A DNA stretch of 64,000 nucleotides from Streptomyces sp. TRM68416 (GCF_014596915.1 NZ_JACVWU010000005.1:124001-188000), one strand, 5' to 3'; positions 42,949-52,130 are shown, counted from the first letter of the stretch. Numbers and translations are program-made. Notes: generated from the sequence alone by a model not told the origin.

Positions 42949-45261
42949 TCAGGACGGCTGCGACACCTCCGTCTCGCACCTGAGACGTCGGTCCGGGCCG
43001 AGCACCCGCGTCGGGCCGGTGAGAGTCAGGCGTGCGGTATGGCGGACCTCCGCGCTGGACACCGCCAACCGCAGTTCCAGAGCGCCTGGTTCGACCACCT
43101 TCAGATTCGAACGGTTGGTGAAGGCCGACAGGTCGGCGTGGAAGCGGAAGGTCACCCGGCGGGCCTCGCCGGGGGCCAGGTGCAGCCGCTGGTAGCCGAT
43201 CAGGCGGACGTCGGGCCGGGTCACGGAGGCCACCGGGTCGTGCAGGTACAGCTGGACCACCTCCGCGCCCTCGCGGTCGCCGGTGTTGCGGACGGTCACG
43301 CCCAGGTCGTACGAGCCGTCCGTGCCGATCTCCGCGTCCGCCGCGTCGGACTCCCACGCGAAGGTCGTGTACGAGCCTCCGTGGCCGAAGGCGTACAGCG
43401 GGGTCGGGTCCAGGTTGCTGACCTCGCCCGCGAGGCCGAGGGGCGGCTGGAGGTAGGTCCAGGGCTGGCCGCCGGGCACCCGGGGGACGCTCACGGGGAG
43501 GCGGCCGGAGGGGTTGACCCGGCCCGACAGGACGCCGGCCACCGCAGGGCCGCCCTCCTCGCCGGGGAAGAAGGCCTGGACCACGGCGGCGAGCCGTCCG
43601 TGCCAGCGGCCGAGCGCGTAGGGGCGGCCGGTGAGCAGGACCAGGACGACCGGGACGCCGGTGGCGACGAGGGTGTCCAGCAACTCGGCCTGTACACCGG
43701 GGAGGTGAAGGTCCGTCACGTCGCAGCCCTCGCCGGACGTGCCGCGCCCGAACAGGCCCGCCCGGTCGCCCAGTACGGCCACGCACACATCCGCCTCCGA
43801 GGCGCGGGCCACGGCCTCCTCGAAGCCGGAGGTGTCGGGGGCCGAGGTGTCGCAGCCCTCCGCGAACGTCACCTTGGCGTCCGGGAGTTCGGTGCGCAGT
43901 GCTTCCAGGACCGTCGGGATGTCGATGCCGGTCGGGATGTCCGGGTGGTGGGTGAGGACGTGCGAGGGGAAGGAGTAGCAGCCGAGCATCGCCAGCGCGT
44001 CGGCCGCCCGCGGGCCCACCACGGCGATCCGGGTGTCCGGGGAGAGCGGCAGGATGCCGTCGGGGTTGTCCAGGAGGACGACCGACTCCTCGGCCAGGCG
44101 CCGGGCCACCGCGCGGTTCTCCGCCGAGTCCAGGTCGATCCGCTCGGTCGGGTCCGGGTCCCAGTCCTCGTCGAGCAGGCCCAGTTCGCACTTCTGGAGC
44201 AGCACCCGGCGTGCCGCGCGGTCGATCAGGGACTCGGGGATCTCGCCCGCCCGGACGGCCTCCACCAGCGGGGTGCCGTAGCACTTCAGGGTGGGCAGTT
44301 CGACGTCGAGGCCGGCCGCGAGCGCCGCGTGGGCCGCGCCCGCCTCGTCCGCGGCGATCCGGTGCTGGCTCTGCAGGAAGCCGATGCCGAAGTAGTCGGC
44401 GACCACCGTGCCGGTGAACCCCCACTCCTGTCGCAGGAGTTCGGTCAGCAGCCAGGGGTCGGCGGAGGCCGGGACGCCGTCGGTGTCGGTGTACGCGGCC
44501 ATCACCGAACGGGCGCCGCCCTCGCGCAGGGCGAACTCGAAGGGCAGCAGGGTGATGTCGGCGAACTCGCGGACCCCCGCCCGCACGGGCGCCAGGTTGC
44601 GGGCGCCCGCCGAGGACGCGTACCCGGCGAAGTGCTTGAGCGTGGCGACGATCCCGGCCGACTCCAGGCCCCGGACGTAGGCGGCGCCGACCGTGCCGAC
44701 CAGGTACGGGTCCTCGCCGATGGTCTCCTCGACCCGCCCCCAGCGCGGGTCGCGGACGACGTCGAGGACGGGGGCGAGGCCCTGGTGGACGCCGACCGAG
44801 CGCAGGTCGTGGCCGATGCGCCGGGCCATCTCCGCCACCAGCGGCGGGTCGAAGCTCGCGCCCCAGGCCAGCGGCACCGGATACGCCGTGGCCTGCCAGG
44901 CGGTGAAGCCGGCCAGGCACTCCTCGTGGGCCACCGCAGGAATGCCGAAACGGCCCGCCGCCGTGATACGGCGCTGGGCGCGGGCCAGTGCCTGCGCGCC
45001 CAGCGCCGGGTCCACGGGGGCGGTGCCGAAGGGGCGGGTGAGCTGGCCGAGCCCCTGGGTGATCAGCTCGGACCATTCATAGTCGTTGGAGCCCGCGGTC
45101 ATCTCACGTTGCAGCGGGGCGACTTCCGCCCCGTCGGTGCTGGCGCCCACCCACACGCCGTACAGCTGGGCGATCTTCTCCTCCAGGGTCATCCGGGAGA
45201 GCAGGTCGTCGACGCGGGCGGAGGCGGGCTGGGCGGGGTCGCGCCAAGGGGCGGTGGTCAT
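42949..45261 (-). CDS. Family 3 glycoside hydrolase (beta-glucosidase/xylosidase)
   Basis: Hydrolyses terminal beta-linked sugars from oligosaccharides. From ATG 45261 the product is 770 residues with no signal peptide, so it is cytoplasmic. Domains in order are the GH3 N-terminal barrel (KHFAGY at about 209-214; nucleophile Asp289 in VVADYFGIG), the GH3 C-terminal alpha/beta sandwich (about 370-600), and a fibronectin-type III end domain (about 655-740). It is divergent from a LacI-family gene, its probable repressor. The substrate may be xylo- or gluco-oligosaccharides; the xylanase downstream of the regulator makes xylo-oligosaccharides attractive. Confidence 0.9.
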   Translation of the reverse strand: MTTAPWRDPAQPASARVDDLLSRMTLEEKIAQLYGVWVGASTDGAEVAPLQREMTAGSNDYEWSELITQGLGQLTRPFGTAPVDPALGAQALARAQRRITAAGRFGIPAVAHEECLAGFTAWQATAYPVPLAWGASFDPPLVAEMARRIGHDLRSVGVHQGLAPVLDVVRDPRWGRVEETIGEDPYLVGTVGAAYVRGLESAGIVATLKHFAGYASSAGARNLAPVRAGVREFADITLLPFEFALREGGARSVMAAYTDTDGVPASADPWLLTELLRQEWGFTGTVVADYFGIGFLQSQHRIAADEAGAAHAALAAGLDVELPTLKCYGTPLVEAVRAGEIPESLIDRAARRVLLQKCELGLLDEDWDPDPTERIDLDSAENRAVARRLAEESVVLLDNPDGILPLSPDTRIAVVGPRAADALAMLGCYSFPSHVLTHHPDIPTGIDIPTVLEALRTELPDAKVTFAEGCDTSAPDTSGFEEAVARASEADVCVAVLGDRAGLFGRGTSGEGCDVTDLHLPGVQAELLDTLVATGVPVVLVLLTGRPYALGRWHGRLAAVVQAFFPGEEGGPAVAGVLSGRVNPSGRLPVSVPRVPGGQPWTYLQPPLGLAGEVSNLDPTPLYAFGHGGSYTTFAWESDAADAEIGTDGSYDLGVTVRNTGDREGAEVVQLYLHDPVASVTRPDVRLIGYQRLHLAPGEARRVTFRFHADLSAFTNRSNLKVVEPGALELRLAVSSAEVRHTARLTLTGPTRVLGPDRRLRCETEVSQPS

Positions 45262-45284
45262 GAAACTCCTGTCGGGGCGGGTGG

Positions 45285-45320
45285 CCTCTCGCGAATGAAA
45301 TGTATGACCTCTCGCGAATG
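45285..45320. repeat. 13-bp direct repeats in the GH3/LacI divergent region
   Basis: CCTCTCGCGAATG occurs at 45285-45297 and 45308-45320, with a related TTCGAATG at 45334-45341. The 23-bp spacing (about two helical turns) fits paired operator sites for the neighbouring regulator. Confidence 0.55.
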
Positions 45321-45406
45321 TTTCGTTATTCACTTCGAATGTTCCGGGAACCTAGGGGCGGCGAGAAGGGTTCGTCAAGAGGGGGCGCAGGGATACGATC
45401 GCCGCC

Positions 45407-46471
45407 ATGACACCCCCGGAGCCCGCAGAAACCCGGACGACAGGCCGCGCGACCGGTCGGTCCACGCAGACCGCGACGCTCGCCGAGATCGCGCGGGAGG
45501 CCGGCGTCTCGGCGCCGACTGTTTCGAAAGTCCTCAACGGCCGCGCCGACGTCGCCCCCGCGACGCGCAGCCGCGTCGAGGAGCTGCTGCGCGCCCACGG
45601 CTACCGTCGCCGACGGGCCGAGGCGAGCCGCTCACCCCTGATCGACCTGGTCTTCCACGAGCTGGAGAGCGCGTGGGCGATGGAGGTCATCCGGGGCGTG
45701 GAGAACGTCGCCCGGGACGCCGGGCTGAGCGTGGTGCTGAGTGAGAGCGCGGGGCGGCTCACGCCCGGGCGGACCTGGGCCGACCAGGTCGCCGCCCGGC
45801 GTCCGCACGGCGTGATCCTGGTGCTGTCCGGGCTCGACGAGTCCCAGCGCGCGCTGCTGACCAGCCGGTCCATCCCGTTCGTGGTGATGGACCCGGCCGG
45901 CGACCCCGGCGCGGACGTGCCCTCCATCGGCGCCACCAACTGGCAGGGCGGACTCGCCGCCACCCGGCACCTGGTCGAGCTCGGGCACCGCCGGATCGGC
46001 GCGATCAGCGGGCCCTCGCGGATGATGTGCAGCCGCGCCCGCGTCGACGGCTACCGGGCCGCGCTGGAGACGGCCGGGCTGCCGGTCGACCCCGCGCTGA
46101 TCCGGCCCGGTGACTTCCACCACGAGACCGGCTACCGCCAGGGCCTTGAGCTGCTGCGCGGGCCGGACCGGCCCACCGCCGTCTTCGCCGGCAACGACCT
46201 CCAGGCGCTCGGCCTGTACGAGGCGGCGCGCGAGCTGGGCCTGCGCATCCCGGAGGACCTCAGCGTCGTCGGCTTCGACGATCTGCCGGTCGCCCGCTGG
46301 GTGGGCCCGCCGCTGACGACCGTACGGCAGCCGCTGACCGAGATGGCCGAGGCCGCCGCCAAGCTGGTGCTCGACCTGGCCCGGGAGGACGGCGATCCGG
46401 CGGCTACGCGGGTGGAGCTGGCGACGAGCCTGGTGGTGCGCAGCAGCACGGGAGCGCCTCCGGCCGCCTGA
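45407..46471 (+). CDS. LacI-family transcriptional regulator
   Basis: DNA-binding repressor responding to a sugar ligand. The 354-residue product has a Thr/Arg-rich N-terminus, the LacI helix-turn-helix at about residues 24-45 (TLAEIAREAGVSAPTVSKVL), the hinge helix (RVEELLRAHGYR), and a periplasmic-binding-like sensor domain to the end (GHRRIGAISGP, AVFAGNDLQALG, VVGFDDLPVA). It is divergent from the GH3 gene and 88 nt upstream of the xylanase, so it probably controls one or both. Confidence 0.9.
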   Translation: MTPPEPAETRTTGRATGRSTQTATLAEIAREAGVSAPTVSKVLNGRADVAPATRSRVEELLRAHGYRRRRAEASRSPLIDLVFHELESAWAMEVIRGVENVARDAGLSVVLSESAGRLTPGRTWADQVAARRPHGVILVLSGLDESQRALLTSRSIPFVVMDPAGDPGADVPSIGATNWQGGLAATRHLVELGHRRIGAISGPSRMMCSRARVDGYRAALETAGLPVDPALIRPGDFHHETGYRQGLELLRGPDRPTAVFAGNDLQALGLYEAARELGLRIPEDLSVVGFDDLPVARWVGPPLTTVRQPLTEMAEAAAKLVLDLAREDGDPAATRVELATSLVVRSSTGAPPAA

Positions 46472-46523
46472 CGGGGCCTTGTTGACGGGTGTTCCGTGCC
46501 GCCCCACACTGCACCGAAGCCAG

Positions 46524-46548
46524 TCGGTTGTTCAACCGAAACTTTCGG
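46524..46548 (+). promoter_or_regulatory. Overlapping palindromes before the xylanase gene
   Basis: TCGGTTG-TT-CAACCGA (46524-46539) overlaps the perfect 13-bp palindrome CCGAAACTTTCGG (46536-46548). The second resembles the CGAAA-N-TTTCG element I remember from Streptomyces xylanase promoters. It runs into the CGGAGG Shine-Dalgarno, so bound protein could block both transcription and ribosome loading. Confidence 0.6.
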
Positions 46549-46559
46549 AGGCACCCGCA

Positions 46560-47909
46560 ATGAGATCTCTGAGAACGGGCTCGGCTCTGGCGTCGCTGGT
46601 CACCGGCCTCGCCCTGCTCGGCACGGCGCCCGCGGCCCACGCCGCCGACACCCCGCTGCGCGACCTCGCCGACGCCAAGGGCAAGGTCATCGGCACCGCG
46701 GTCACCGGGTCCAAGCTCACCGGGACCTACGGCGACATCGCCGGGGGGCAGTTCAACGCGCTCACCCCCGGCAACGCCATGAAGTGGGGCTCGGTCGAGC
46801 CCGTACGGGGCACCTTCGACTGGGCCGAGGCCGACCGCATCGTCGACTTCGCCGAGGCGCACGGCCAGCAGGTGCGCGGCCACACCCTGGTCTGGCACAG
46901 CCAGAACCCGAACTGGCTGACGAACGGGAACTGGACCCCGGCCCAGCTGCGGCAGCTCATGACCGACCACATCGCCACCGAGGTCGGCCGCTACAAGGGG
47001 CGGGTGGCGACCTGGGACGTGGTCAACGAGCCGTTCAACGAGGACGGCACCTACCGGCAGACGCTCTGGTACAACGGCCTCGGCACCGACTACATCGCCC
47101 AGGCGCTGACCGCCGCCCGGGCCGCCGACCCGAGCGCCAAGCTGTACATCAACGACTACAACGTCGAAGGGATCAACGCCAAGAGCACCGCCCTGTACAA
47201 CCTGGTCAGGTCGCTGAAGGAGCGCGGGGTGCCCATCGACGGGGTGGGCCTGCAGGCCCACCTCATCCTCGGCCAGGTGCCGTCCACCCTCCAGCAGAAC
47301 ATCCAGCGCTTCGCCGACCTCGGCCTCGACGTGGCGATCACCGAGCTGGACATCCGGATGAGGACCCCCTCGGACAGCGCCCGGCTCGCCCAGCAGGCCG
47401 CCGAGTACCGGCAGGTGGTGAACGCCTGCGCCGCCGTGAGCCGCTGCCACGGCGTCACCGTGTGGGGCTTCACCGACTCCGACTCCTGGATCCCGGAGAC
47501 CTTCCCCGGCGAGGGCGCGGCGACGCCGTACGACGAGAACTACGCGCCGAAACCGGCGTACTACGCCATCGCGGAGGCGCTCGGCGGGACGACCACCCCG
47601 CCGACGGGTGCGTGCACGGCGACGTACAGCGTGGTCAACCAGTGGAACACCGGGTTCACCGGGCAGGTGCGGATCGCCTGCGAGGGGGCCTCGCTGTCGT
47701 CGTGGAGGGTGAACTGGAGCTACGGGGCGGGGCAGCGGATCAGTCAGGCGTGGAACGCGGACTGCACGCAGAGCGGTACGGCGGTCAGGTGCGCCCATGC
47801 CTCGTACAACGGGACCGTGCCGGACGGTGGTTCGGTGACCTTCGGGTTCAACGCGTCCTGGAGCGGGAGCAATCCGGTGCCGACCGTGACGCTGGACCGA
47901 GAAATCTGA
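46560..47909 (+). CDS. Secreted endo-1,4-beta-xylanase, GH10 with CBM2
   Basis: Cleaves the xylan backbone outside the cell. The 449-residue product has a signal peptide ending AHA at residue 28. The GH10 barrel (about 30-340) has the acid/base Glu157 in VVNEPFN and nucleophile Glu262 in ITELDIR. A short TTPPTG linker leads to a C-terminal CBM2-type cellulose/xylan-binding module (about 350-449; NQWNTGF, WRVNWSY, SWSGSNPVPTVTL). ATG 46560 follows CGGAGGC. Catalytic and binding residues are intact. Probably regulated through the overlapping palindromes and the upstream LacI protein. Confidence 0.94.
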   Translation: MRSLRTGSALASLVTGLALLGTAPAAHAADTPLRDLADAKGKVIGTAVTGSKLTGTYGDIAGGQFNALTPGNAMKWGSVEPVRGTFDWAEADRIVDFAEAHGQQVRGHTLVWHSQNPNWLTNGNWTPAQLRQLMTDHIATEVGRYKGRVATWDVVNEPFNEDGTYRQTLWYNGLGTDYIAQALTAARAADPSAKLYINDYNVEGINAKSTALYNLVRSLKERGVPIDGVGLQAHLILGQVPSTLQQNIQRFADLGLDVAITELDIRMRTPSDSARLAQQAAEYRQVVNACAAVSRCHGVTVWGFTDSDSWIPETFPGEGAATPYDENYAPKPAYYAIAEALGGTTTPPTGACTATYSVVNQWNTGFTGQVRIACEGASLSSWRVNWSYGAGQRISQAWNADCTQSGTAVRCAHASYNGTVPDGGSVTFGFNASWSGSNPVPTVTLDREI

Positions 47910-47973
47910 GAATTTCTCAAGAAAAACGTCCGCGGCATGCTCCTCGTAATAATTCGGACTTACGTTCCTGTCC

Positions 47974-49005
47974 GTGACCGGAGATGACGCGAGTAGAAGA
48001 GCGGGCCGGCGGTCGACAGCGCTCAAGGCCGCCGGCCTCTCGCTGGCGTGCGTGCTGGTGCTCGCCGCCGCCGCGGCGGGCTGGGCGTACTGGCAGCTGA
48101 ACGACAACATCACCAGTGTCGACATCAACAGCGCGCTCGGCGACGACCGGCCGCCCAAGGCGACGCCGACGCCCACCGATTCCGCCGAGGAGCTGCCCAC
48201 CGAGGCGCTGAACATCCTCGTCCTCGGCTCCGACTCGCGCAGCGGCGCGGCGAACCGGAAGCTCGGCGGCGGCGACAGCGAAGGCGCCCGCTCCGACACG
48301 GCGATGGTGGTGCACATCGACGCGGGGCGGTCCGGGGCGACGGTGGTGAGCATCCCGCGGGACACGCTCGTCACCCGGCCGTCCTGCCCGCTGGAGGACG
48401 GCGGCTCCACCGCGCAGGTCCACCACGCGATGTTCAACAGCGCCTACGCGGTGGGCGGGCCGGTCTGCGCGGTCAAGACCGTCGAGTCGATGACGAACGT
48501 CCGCATGGACCACTACGTCGAGATCGACTTCGCGGGCTTCGCCAAGCTGGTGGACGCGCTCGGCGGCGTCACCGTCACCACGGAGGAGGACATCGACGAC
48601 GAGGACAGCCACCTCACCCTGGAGGCCGGCACCCACCACCTCGACGGCGAGCGGGCCCTCGCCCTGGCCCGCACCCGGCACGGCATTGGCGACGGCAGCG
48701 ACCTGGGCCGCATAGGCCTCCAGCAGACGCTGGTGAAGGCGCTGCTGGCGCAGATCTCCGCCACGAGCCTGTTCACCGACCCCGCCCAGCTCTACCGGGT
48801 GGCCGACGCGGTCACCGGCAGCCTCACCACCGACACCGGCCTGGACTCCCTGACCGAGCTGACGGGCCTCGGCAGGAGCCTGCGAAGCCTGTCGGAGGAC
48901 AGCGTGCGGACGGTGACCATGCCGGTCGTCCGGGCGCCCTGGGACCCCAACCGGGTGGTCGCGGACGAGCCGGAGGCGAGCGAACTGTGGGAGTCGCTGC
49001 GCTGA
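47974..49005 (+). CDS. LytR-CpsA-Psr family glycopolymer ligase
   Basis: LCP proteins attach teichoic or other glycopolymers to peptidoglycan. The 343-residue product has a single membrane segment (about 21-42) and an extracytoplasmic LCP domain (about 75-300) with ILVLGSDSRSG, RSDTAMVVHI, VSIPRDTLV and LARTRHGIGDGSDLGRIGLQQ: the conserved Asp/Arg residues that bind the polyprenyl pyrophosphate. GTG 47974 is used. Its last codons (ELWESLR) lie in the first copy of a 37-bp tandem repeat. A role with the xylanase is not obvious; it may attach the mannan-like polymer or teichoic acid. Confidence 0.88.
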   Translation: MTGDDASRRAGRRSTALKAAGLSLACVLVLAAAAAGWAYWQLNDNITSVDINSALGDDRPPKATPTPTDSAEELPTEALNILVLGSDSRSGAANRKLGGGDSEGARSDTAMVVHIDAGRSGATVVSIPRDTLVTRPSCPLEDGGSTAQVHHAMFNSAYAVGGPVCAVKTVESMTNVRMDHYVEIDFAGFAKLVDALGGVTVTTEEDIDDEDSHLTLEAGTHHLDGERALALARTRHGIGDGSDLGRIGLQQTLVKALLAQISATSLFTDPAQLYRVADAVTGSLTTDTGLDSLTELTGLGRSLRSLSEDSVRTVTMPVVRAPWDPNRVVADEPEASELWESLR

Positions 49006-49121
49006 TTCGGGGGCGAGTGAACTGCGGGAGTCGCTGCGCTGATTCGGGGGCGAGTGAACTGCGGGAGTTGCCGCGCTGATCCGGGGGCGGGCGGGCTGTG
49101 GCAGTCGCTGCGCTGATCACG
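48976..49121 (+). repeat. 37-bp tandem repeat at the 3' end of the LCP gene
   Basis: Units are 48976-49012, 49013-49049, 49050-49086 and a partial or diverged fourth from 49087 to about 49121. Unit 1 contains the end and stop of the LCP coding region, so the array arose by duplication of the gene's own 3' end. Because 37 is not a multiple of three, the copies do not extend the reading frame. Confidence 0.85.
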
Positions 49122-49164
49122 ACCCGGAGCGGAGCACTGCCGAATTCCGTCGGCCGGGCTGCCG

Positions 49165-50343
49165 TCAGGCGGGCTGCGCCCGGGCCGGGTGTCCGAGCAG
49201 CATCGTCGGCGCCCCCGCCACCCGGGTCAGGAACACCGTCGCCGAGTTCGGCCCCTGCGGCCTGACCTTCTTGCGCAGTTCCTCGGGCTCGACGGCCGAC
49301 CCGCGCTTCTTGACGGTCAGGATGCCGACCTCGCGCTCCCGGAGCAGGGCCTTGAGCTTCTTGACGTTGAAGGGGAGGCGGTCGGTGATCTCGTAGGCGG
49401 TGGCGTACGGGGTGGGGCGCAGATCGTCCGCGGTGATGTACGCGATCGTGGGGTCGACGAGCCCGCCGGCCAGTTCCTCGGCCACCTCGGCGACCAGATG
49501 GGCCCGGATGACGGCGCCGTCGGGCTCGTACAGGTACCGCCCGACCGGCCGGACCGCAGGGTCGGGCAGGCCGCGGCCGAGCAGGGTGCGGGGGCCGGGC
49601 AGCAGGGTCGCGCGGACGGCGCCCGGCTCGGTGCCGAACCACAGCACCGCCTCCTTGACGTCCCCGCCGTCCGAGATCCACTCGGCCTCGGCCCCGGCCG
49701 GAATCGCCTCGTGCGGGATGCCGGGCGCGATCTTCAGGGCGGCGTGCGGGGCCTTGGAGGCGGCCCCGACGGCCCAGGAGAGCGGTGGCGAGTAGGCCTC
49801 GGGGTCGAAGATGCGGCCGCGCTTCGAGGAGCGCCGCGCCGGGTCGACGAACACGGCGTCGTACCCGGCCGTGTCCACCTCCGTCACATCCGCCTCGCGC
49901 ACCTCGAACAGGTCGGTGAGGCCGAGCGCCTCGGCGTTCGCCCGCGCCGCCGCCACCGTCAGCGGGTCCCGGTCCACGGCCAGCACCCGGATCCCGGCCC
50001 GCGCCAGCGCGATCGCGTCGCCGCCGATCCCGCAGCACAGGTCGGCGACGGAGGTCACCCCCAGCTCCGTCAGCCGCCGCGCCCGGTACGCGGCCACGCT
50101 CGCCCGCGTCGACTGCTCGACCCCGTTGGGCGTGAAGAACATCCGCCCGGCGTCCTCGGCCCCGAACTTCGCCGCCGCCCGCTGCCGCAGCCGCGCCTGG
50201 CCGAGCGCCGCCGACACCAGCTCGGCGGGGTGCTCGCGGCGCAGCCGGGTGGCGACGGCCAGCTCGTCGGCGGGGGCGGTGCCGCGCACTTCGTCGAGGA
50301 GGGCGCGGCCCTCGGGAGTGAGGAGGGGGGCGAGGTCGTTCAC
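49165..50343 (-). CDS. SAM-dependent methyltransferase with THUMP-like domain
   Basis: A probable RNA methyltransferase. The 392-residue product has an N-terminal helical part, a Rossmann domain with motif I ADLCCGIGGDAIALA (near residues 100-114), VLAVDRDP (motif II) and the motif IV-like DAVFVDPARR near 160. A C-terminal THUMP-like domain follows (about 315-392; YEITDRLPFNVKKLKALL and VLTVKKRG-type strands). Such proteins are common in actinobacteria; the substrate is not known to me. It is convergent with the LCP gene and divergent from the deacetylase genes. Confidence 0.85.
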   Translation of the reverse strand: MNDLAPLLTPEGRALLDEVRGTAPADELAVATRLRREHPAELVSAALGQARLRQRAAAKFGAEDAGRMFFTPNGVEQSTRASVAAYRARRLTELGVTSVADLCCGIGGDAIALARAGIRVLAVDRDPLTVAAARANAEALGLTDLFEVREADVTEVDTAGYDAVFVDPARRSSKRGRIFDPEAYSPPLSWAVGAASKAPHAALKIAPGIPHEAIPAGAEAEWISDGGDVKEAVLWFGTEPGAVRATLLPGPRTLLGRGLPDPAVRPVGRYLYEPDGAVIRAHLVAEVAEELAGGLVDPTIAYITADDLRPTPYATAYEITDRLPFNVKKLKALLREREVGILTVKKRGSAVEPEELRKKVRPQGPNSATVFLTRVAGAPTMLLGHPARAQPA

Positions 50344-50453
50344 CGGCTCATTGTGGGCCAGGCGGGCCCGCTGTGGGCCACTCGGTGGACCGTGCGGCCG
50401 CGGCGGCGGTGTCGGCCCGGGTTCACGGCGGGTGCCTGCGAGGATCCGGCACC

Positions 50454-51383
50454 ATGCGAGTAGTAGGACAAAATGAACAAAAGCGGGCTGTTCGGGGGAT
50501 GCGGATCCGCGGCGGGATCGCCGTGCTCGCGGTCGTCGCCGTCGTCTCCGGCTGCGCGCAGGGCGGTGACTCCGGGGCAGGGGCGAAGGTGCGGCCCGCC
50601 GCCGGCCAGCAGCCCCTCCAGGCGCCCCCGGCCCGCGCGCTGGACGCCTACGCCACCAAGCTGCGCGCCTCCGCGGCCGTGGCGGAGCGCTGGGGCCTCG
50701 CCAGGGTTCCGCTGAAGCCCCCCGCGCCCCCGGCGAAGAAGCCGAGGATCACCACCCGCAAGGGCTTCGAGGTCGTCGGCCACGAGGAACGCGGCCTGCC
50801 GCCCGTCTTCACCACGGTCCCCACCCGGGAGAAGATCGTCTTCCTCACCATCGACGACGGCGCCGAGAAGGACCCGGCGTTCCTGCGGATGATGAGCGAG
50901 CTGAAGATCCCGTACACCGCCTTCCTCAGCGACTACCTGGTCAAGAAGGACTACGGCTACTTCGCGCGGATGCGGGACGCGGGCGTCGGGCTCAACAACC
51001 ACACCCTCCACCACCCCTTCCTGCCCGCCCTGTCCTACGACCGCCAGAAGCGCGAGATCTGCGGCATGCAGGACGTCATCGAGAAGCGCTACGGCACGCG
51101 CCCCGTCCTCTTCCGCCCGCCCTTCGGCAACTACAACGCCGACACCCTGCGCGCCGCCAAGGCCTGCGGCATCACCCACGCGCCGCTGTGGAACGAGGAG
51201 GTCTTCGTCGACCGCTGGGCGTACCGCGAGTGGGACCGGGACATCCACCCCGGCGACATCGTCCTGAGCCACTTCCGGGGCAAGGAGCACTGGAAGGGCA
51301 CCATGACCGACATGATCCGGCGGTTCCTCGACAAGGTCACCGCCAAGGGGTACGCGGTGGCCCGGCTGGAGGACTACCTGTGA
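50454..51383 (+). CDS. Polysaccharide deacetylase lipoprotein, copy 1
   Basis: Probably deacetylates peptidoglycan or another GlcNAc polymer at the cell surface. From ATG 50454 (SD GAGGA) the product has 309 residues; an internal ATG 50499 gives a more compact lipoprotein signal (MRIRGG, hydrophobic stretch, lipobox VVSGC). The NodB domain (about 110-300) has TIDDG (metal Asp), NHTLHH (His pair), RPPFGNYNA (catalytic motif) and IVLSHF. Motifs appear complete. The next gene, overlapping by 4 nt, is a shorter paralogue with the same C-terminal R-LEDYL ending. Confidence 0.85.
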   Translation: MRVVGQNEQKRAVRGMRIRGGIAVLAVVAVVSGCAQGGDSGAGAKVRPAAGQQPLQAPPARALDAYATKLRASAAVAERWGLARVPLKPPAPPAKKPRITTRKGFEVVGHEERGLPPVFTTVPTREKIVFLTIDDGAEKDPAFLRMMSELKIPYTAFLSDYLVKKDYGYFARMRDAGVGLNNHTLHHPFLPALSYDRQKREICGMQDVIEKRYGTRPVLFRPPFGNYNADTLRAAKACGITHAPLWNEEVFVDRWAYREWDRDIHPGDIVLSHFRGKEHWKGTMTDMIRRFLDKVTAKGYAVARLEDYL

Positions 51384-52087
51384 GGCCGCGGGGCCCGCTC
51401 GCCGGGGCGGCGGTGGCGGCCGTGCTCCTGACCGGCTGCGGCGGCCTGTCCGGCCCGGCGGGCCCCTCGGACCGGCCGCCCCTGCCGTCCACCCGGGCCG
51501 CCGTCCCGCCGGTCGTGCACCAGGTCCAGACCCGCGACCGGGTCGTCTTCCTCACCTACGACGACGGCGCCGAACGCGACCCCCGCTTCGTCGACCTGGT
51601 CCGCGAACGGCGGCTGCCCGTCGGCATGTTCCTCACCGACAGCGTGGCGGGACCGGGCTACGGCCACTTCGCGCGCCTGCGGTCGGTGGGCGCGTCGATC
51701 CAGAACCACACCCTGGACCACACCGCCCTGCGCGGCCTGCCGTACGCCGGTCAGCGCGCCGAGATCTGCGGCCAGCAGGACAAGCTCCGCGCCCGCTTCG
51801 GCATCCGCCCCCGCCTCTTTCGCCCGCCCCACGGCCGCTACGACGCCACCACGCTCCGGGCGGCGGCCGACTGCGGCATCGGCGCGGTCGTGCTCTGGCG
51901 GGCGGCGATGGGCGCCGACGGTCGCCTGTCCTACACCGAGGGCCCGCCCCGGCTGCGCCCCGGCGACATCATCTCCCTGCCCTCGGGCGACCCGACGGGG
52001 CTGACGCTGGTGGAGCGGACGGTGCGGCTGCTGCGCGAGATCGAGGGGCGGGGGCTGAGGGTGGGGCGGCTGGAGGACTACCTGTGA
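51380..52087 (+). CDS. Polysaccharide deacetylase lipoprotein, copy 2
   Basis: A 235-residue paralogue of the preceding gene, starting at GTG 51380 and overlapping its stop. It has a lipoprotein signal (VLLTGC lipobox near residue 20) and a short linker. The NodB domain has TYDDGAERD, NHTLDH and RPPHGRYDA. The usual final histidine motif, I-V-L-x-H, is replaced by IISLPSGDP (near 197), so one catalytic element seems lost while the metal triad is retained. It may be a specialised or weakened enzyme. Confidence 0.82.
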   Translation: MRPRGPLAGAAVAAVLLTGCGGLSGPAGPSDRPPLPSTRAAVPPVVHQVQTRDRVVFLTYDDGAERDPRFVDLVRERRLPVGMFLTDSVAGPGYGHFARLRSVGASIQNHTLDHTALRGLPYAGQRAEICGQQDKLRARFGIRPRLFRPPHGRYDATTLRAAADCGIGAVVLWRAAMGADGRLSYTEGPPRLRPGDIISLPSGDPTGLTLVERTVRLLREIEGRGLRVGRLEDYL

Positions 52088-52130
52088 ACCCTGTGAACCC
52101 GTGCGGAAATCCGGTCCAGCACGCCGCGCA

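Noticed and set aside
42472..45744. About 1090-codon plus-strand frame opposite the GH3 gene
   Set aside because: The minus-strand GH3 frame has complete catalytic motifs and family length; this frame is its shadow.
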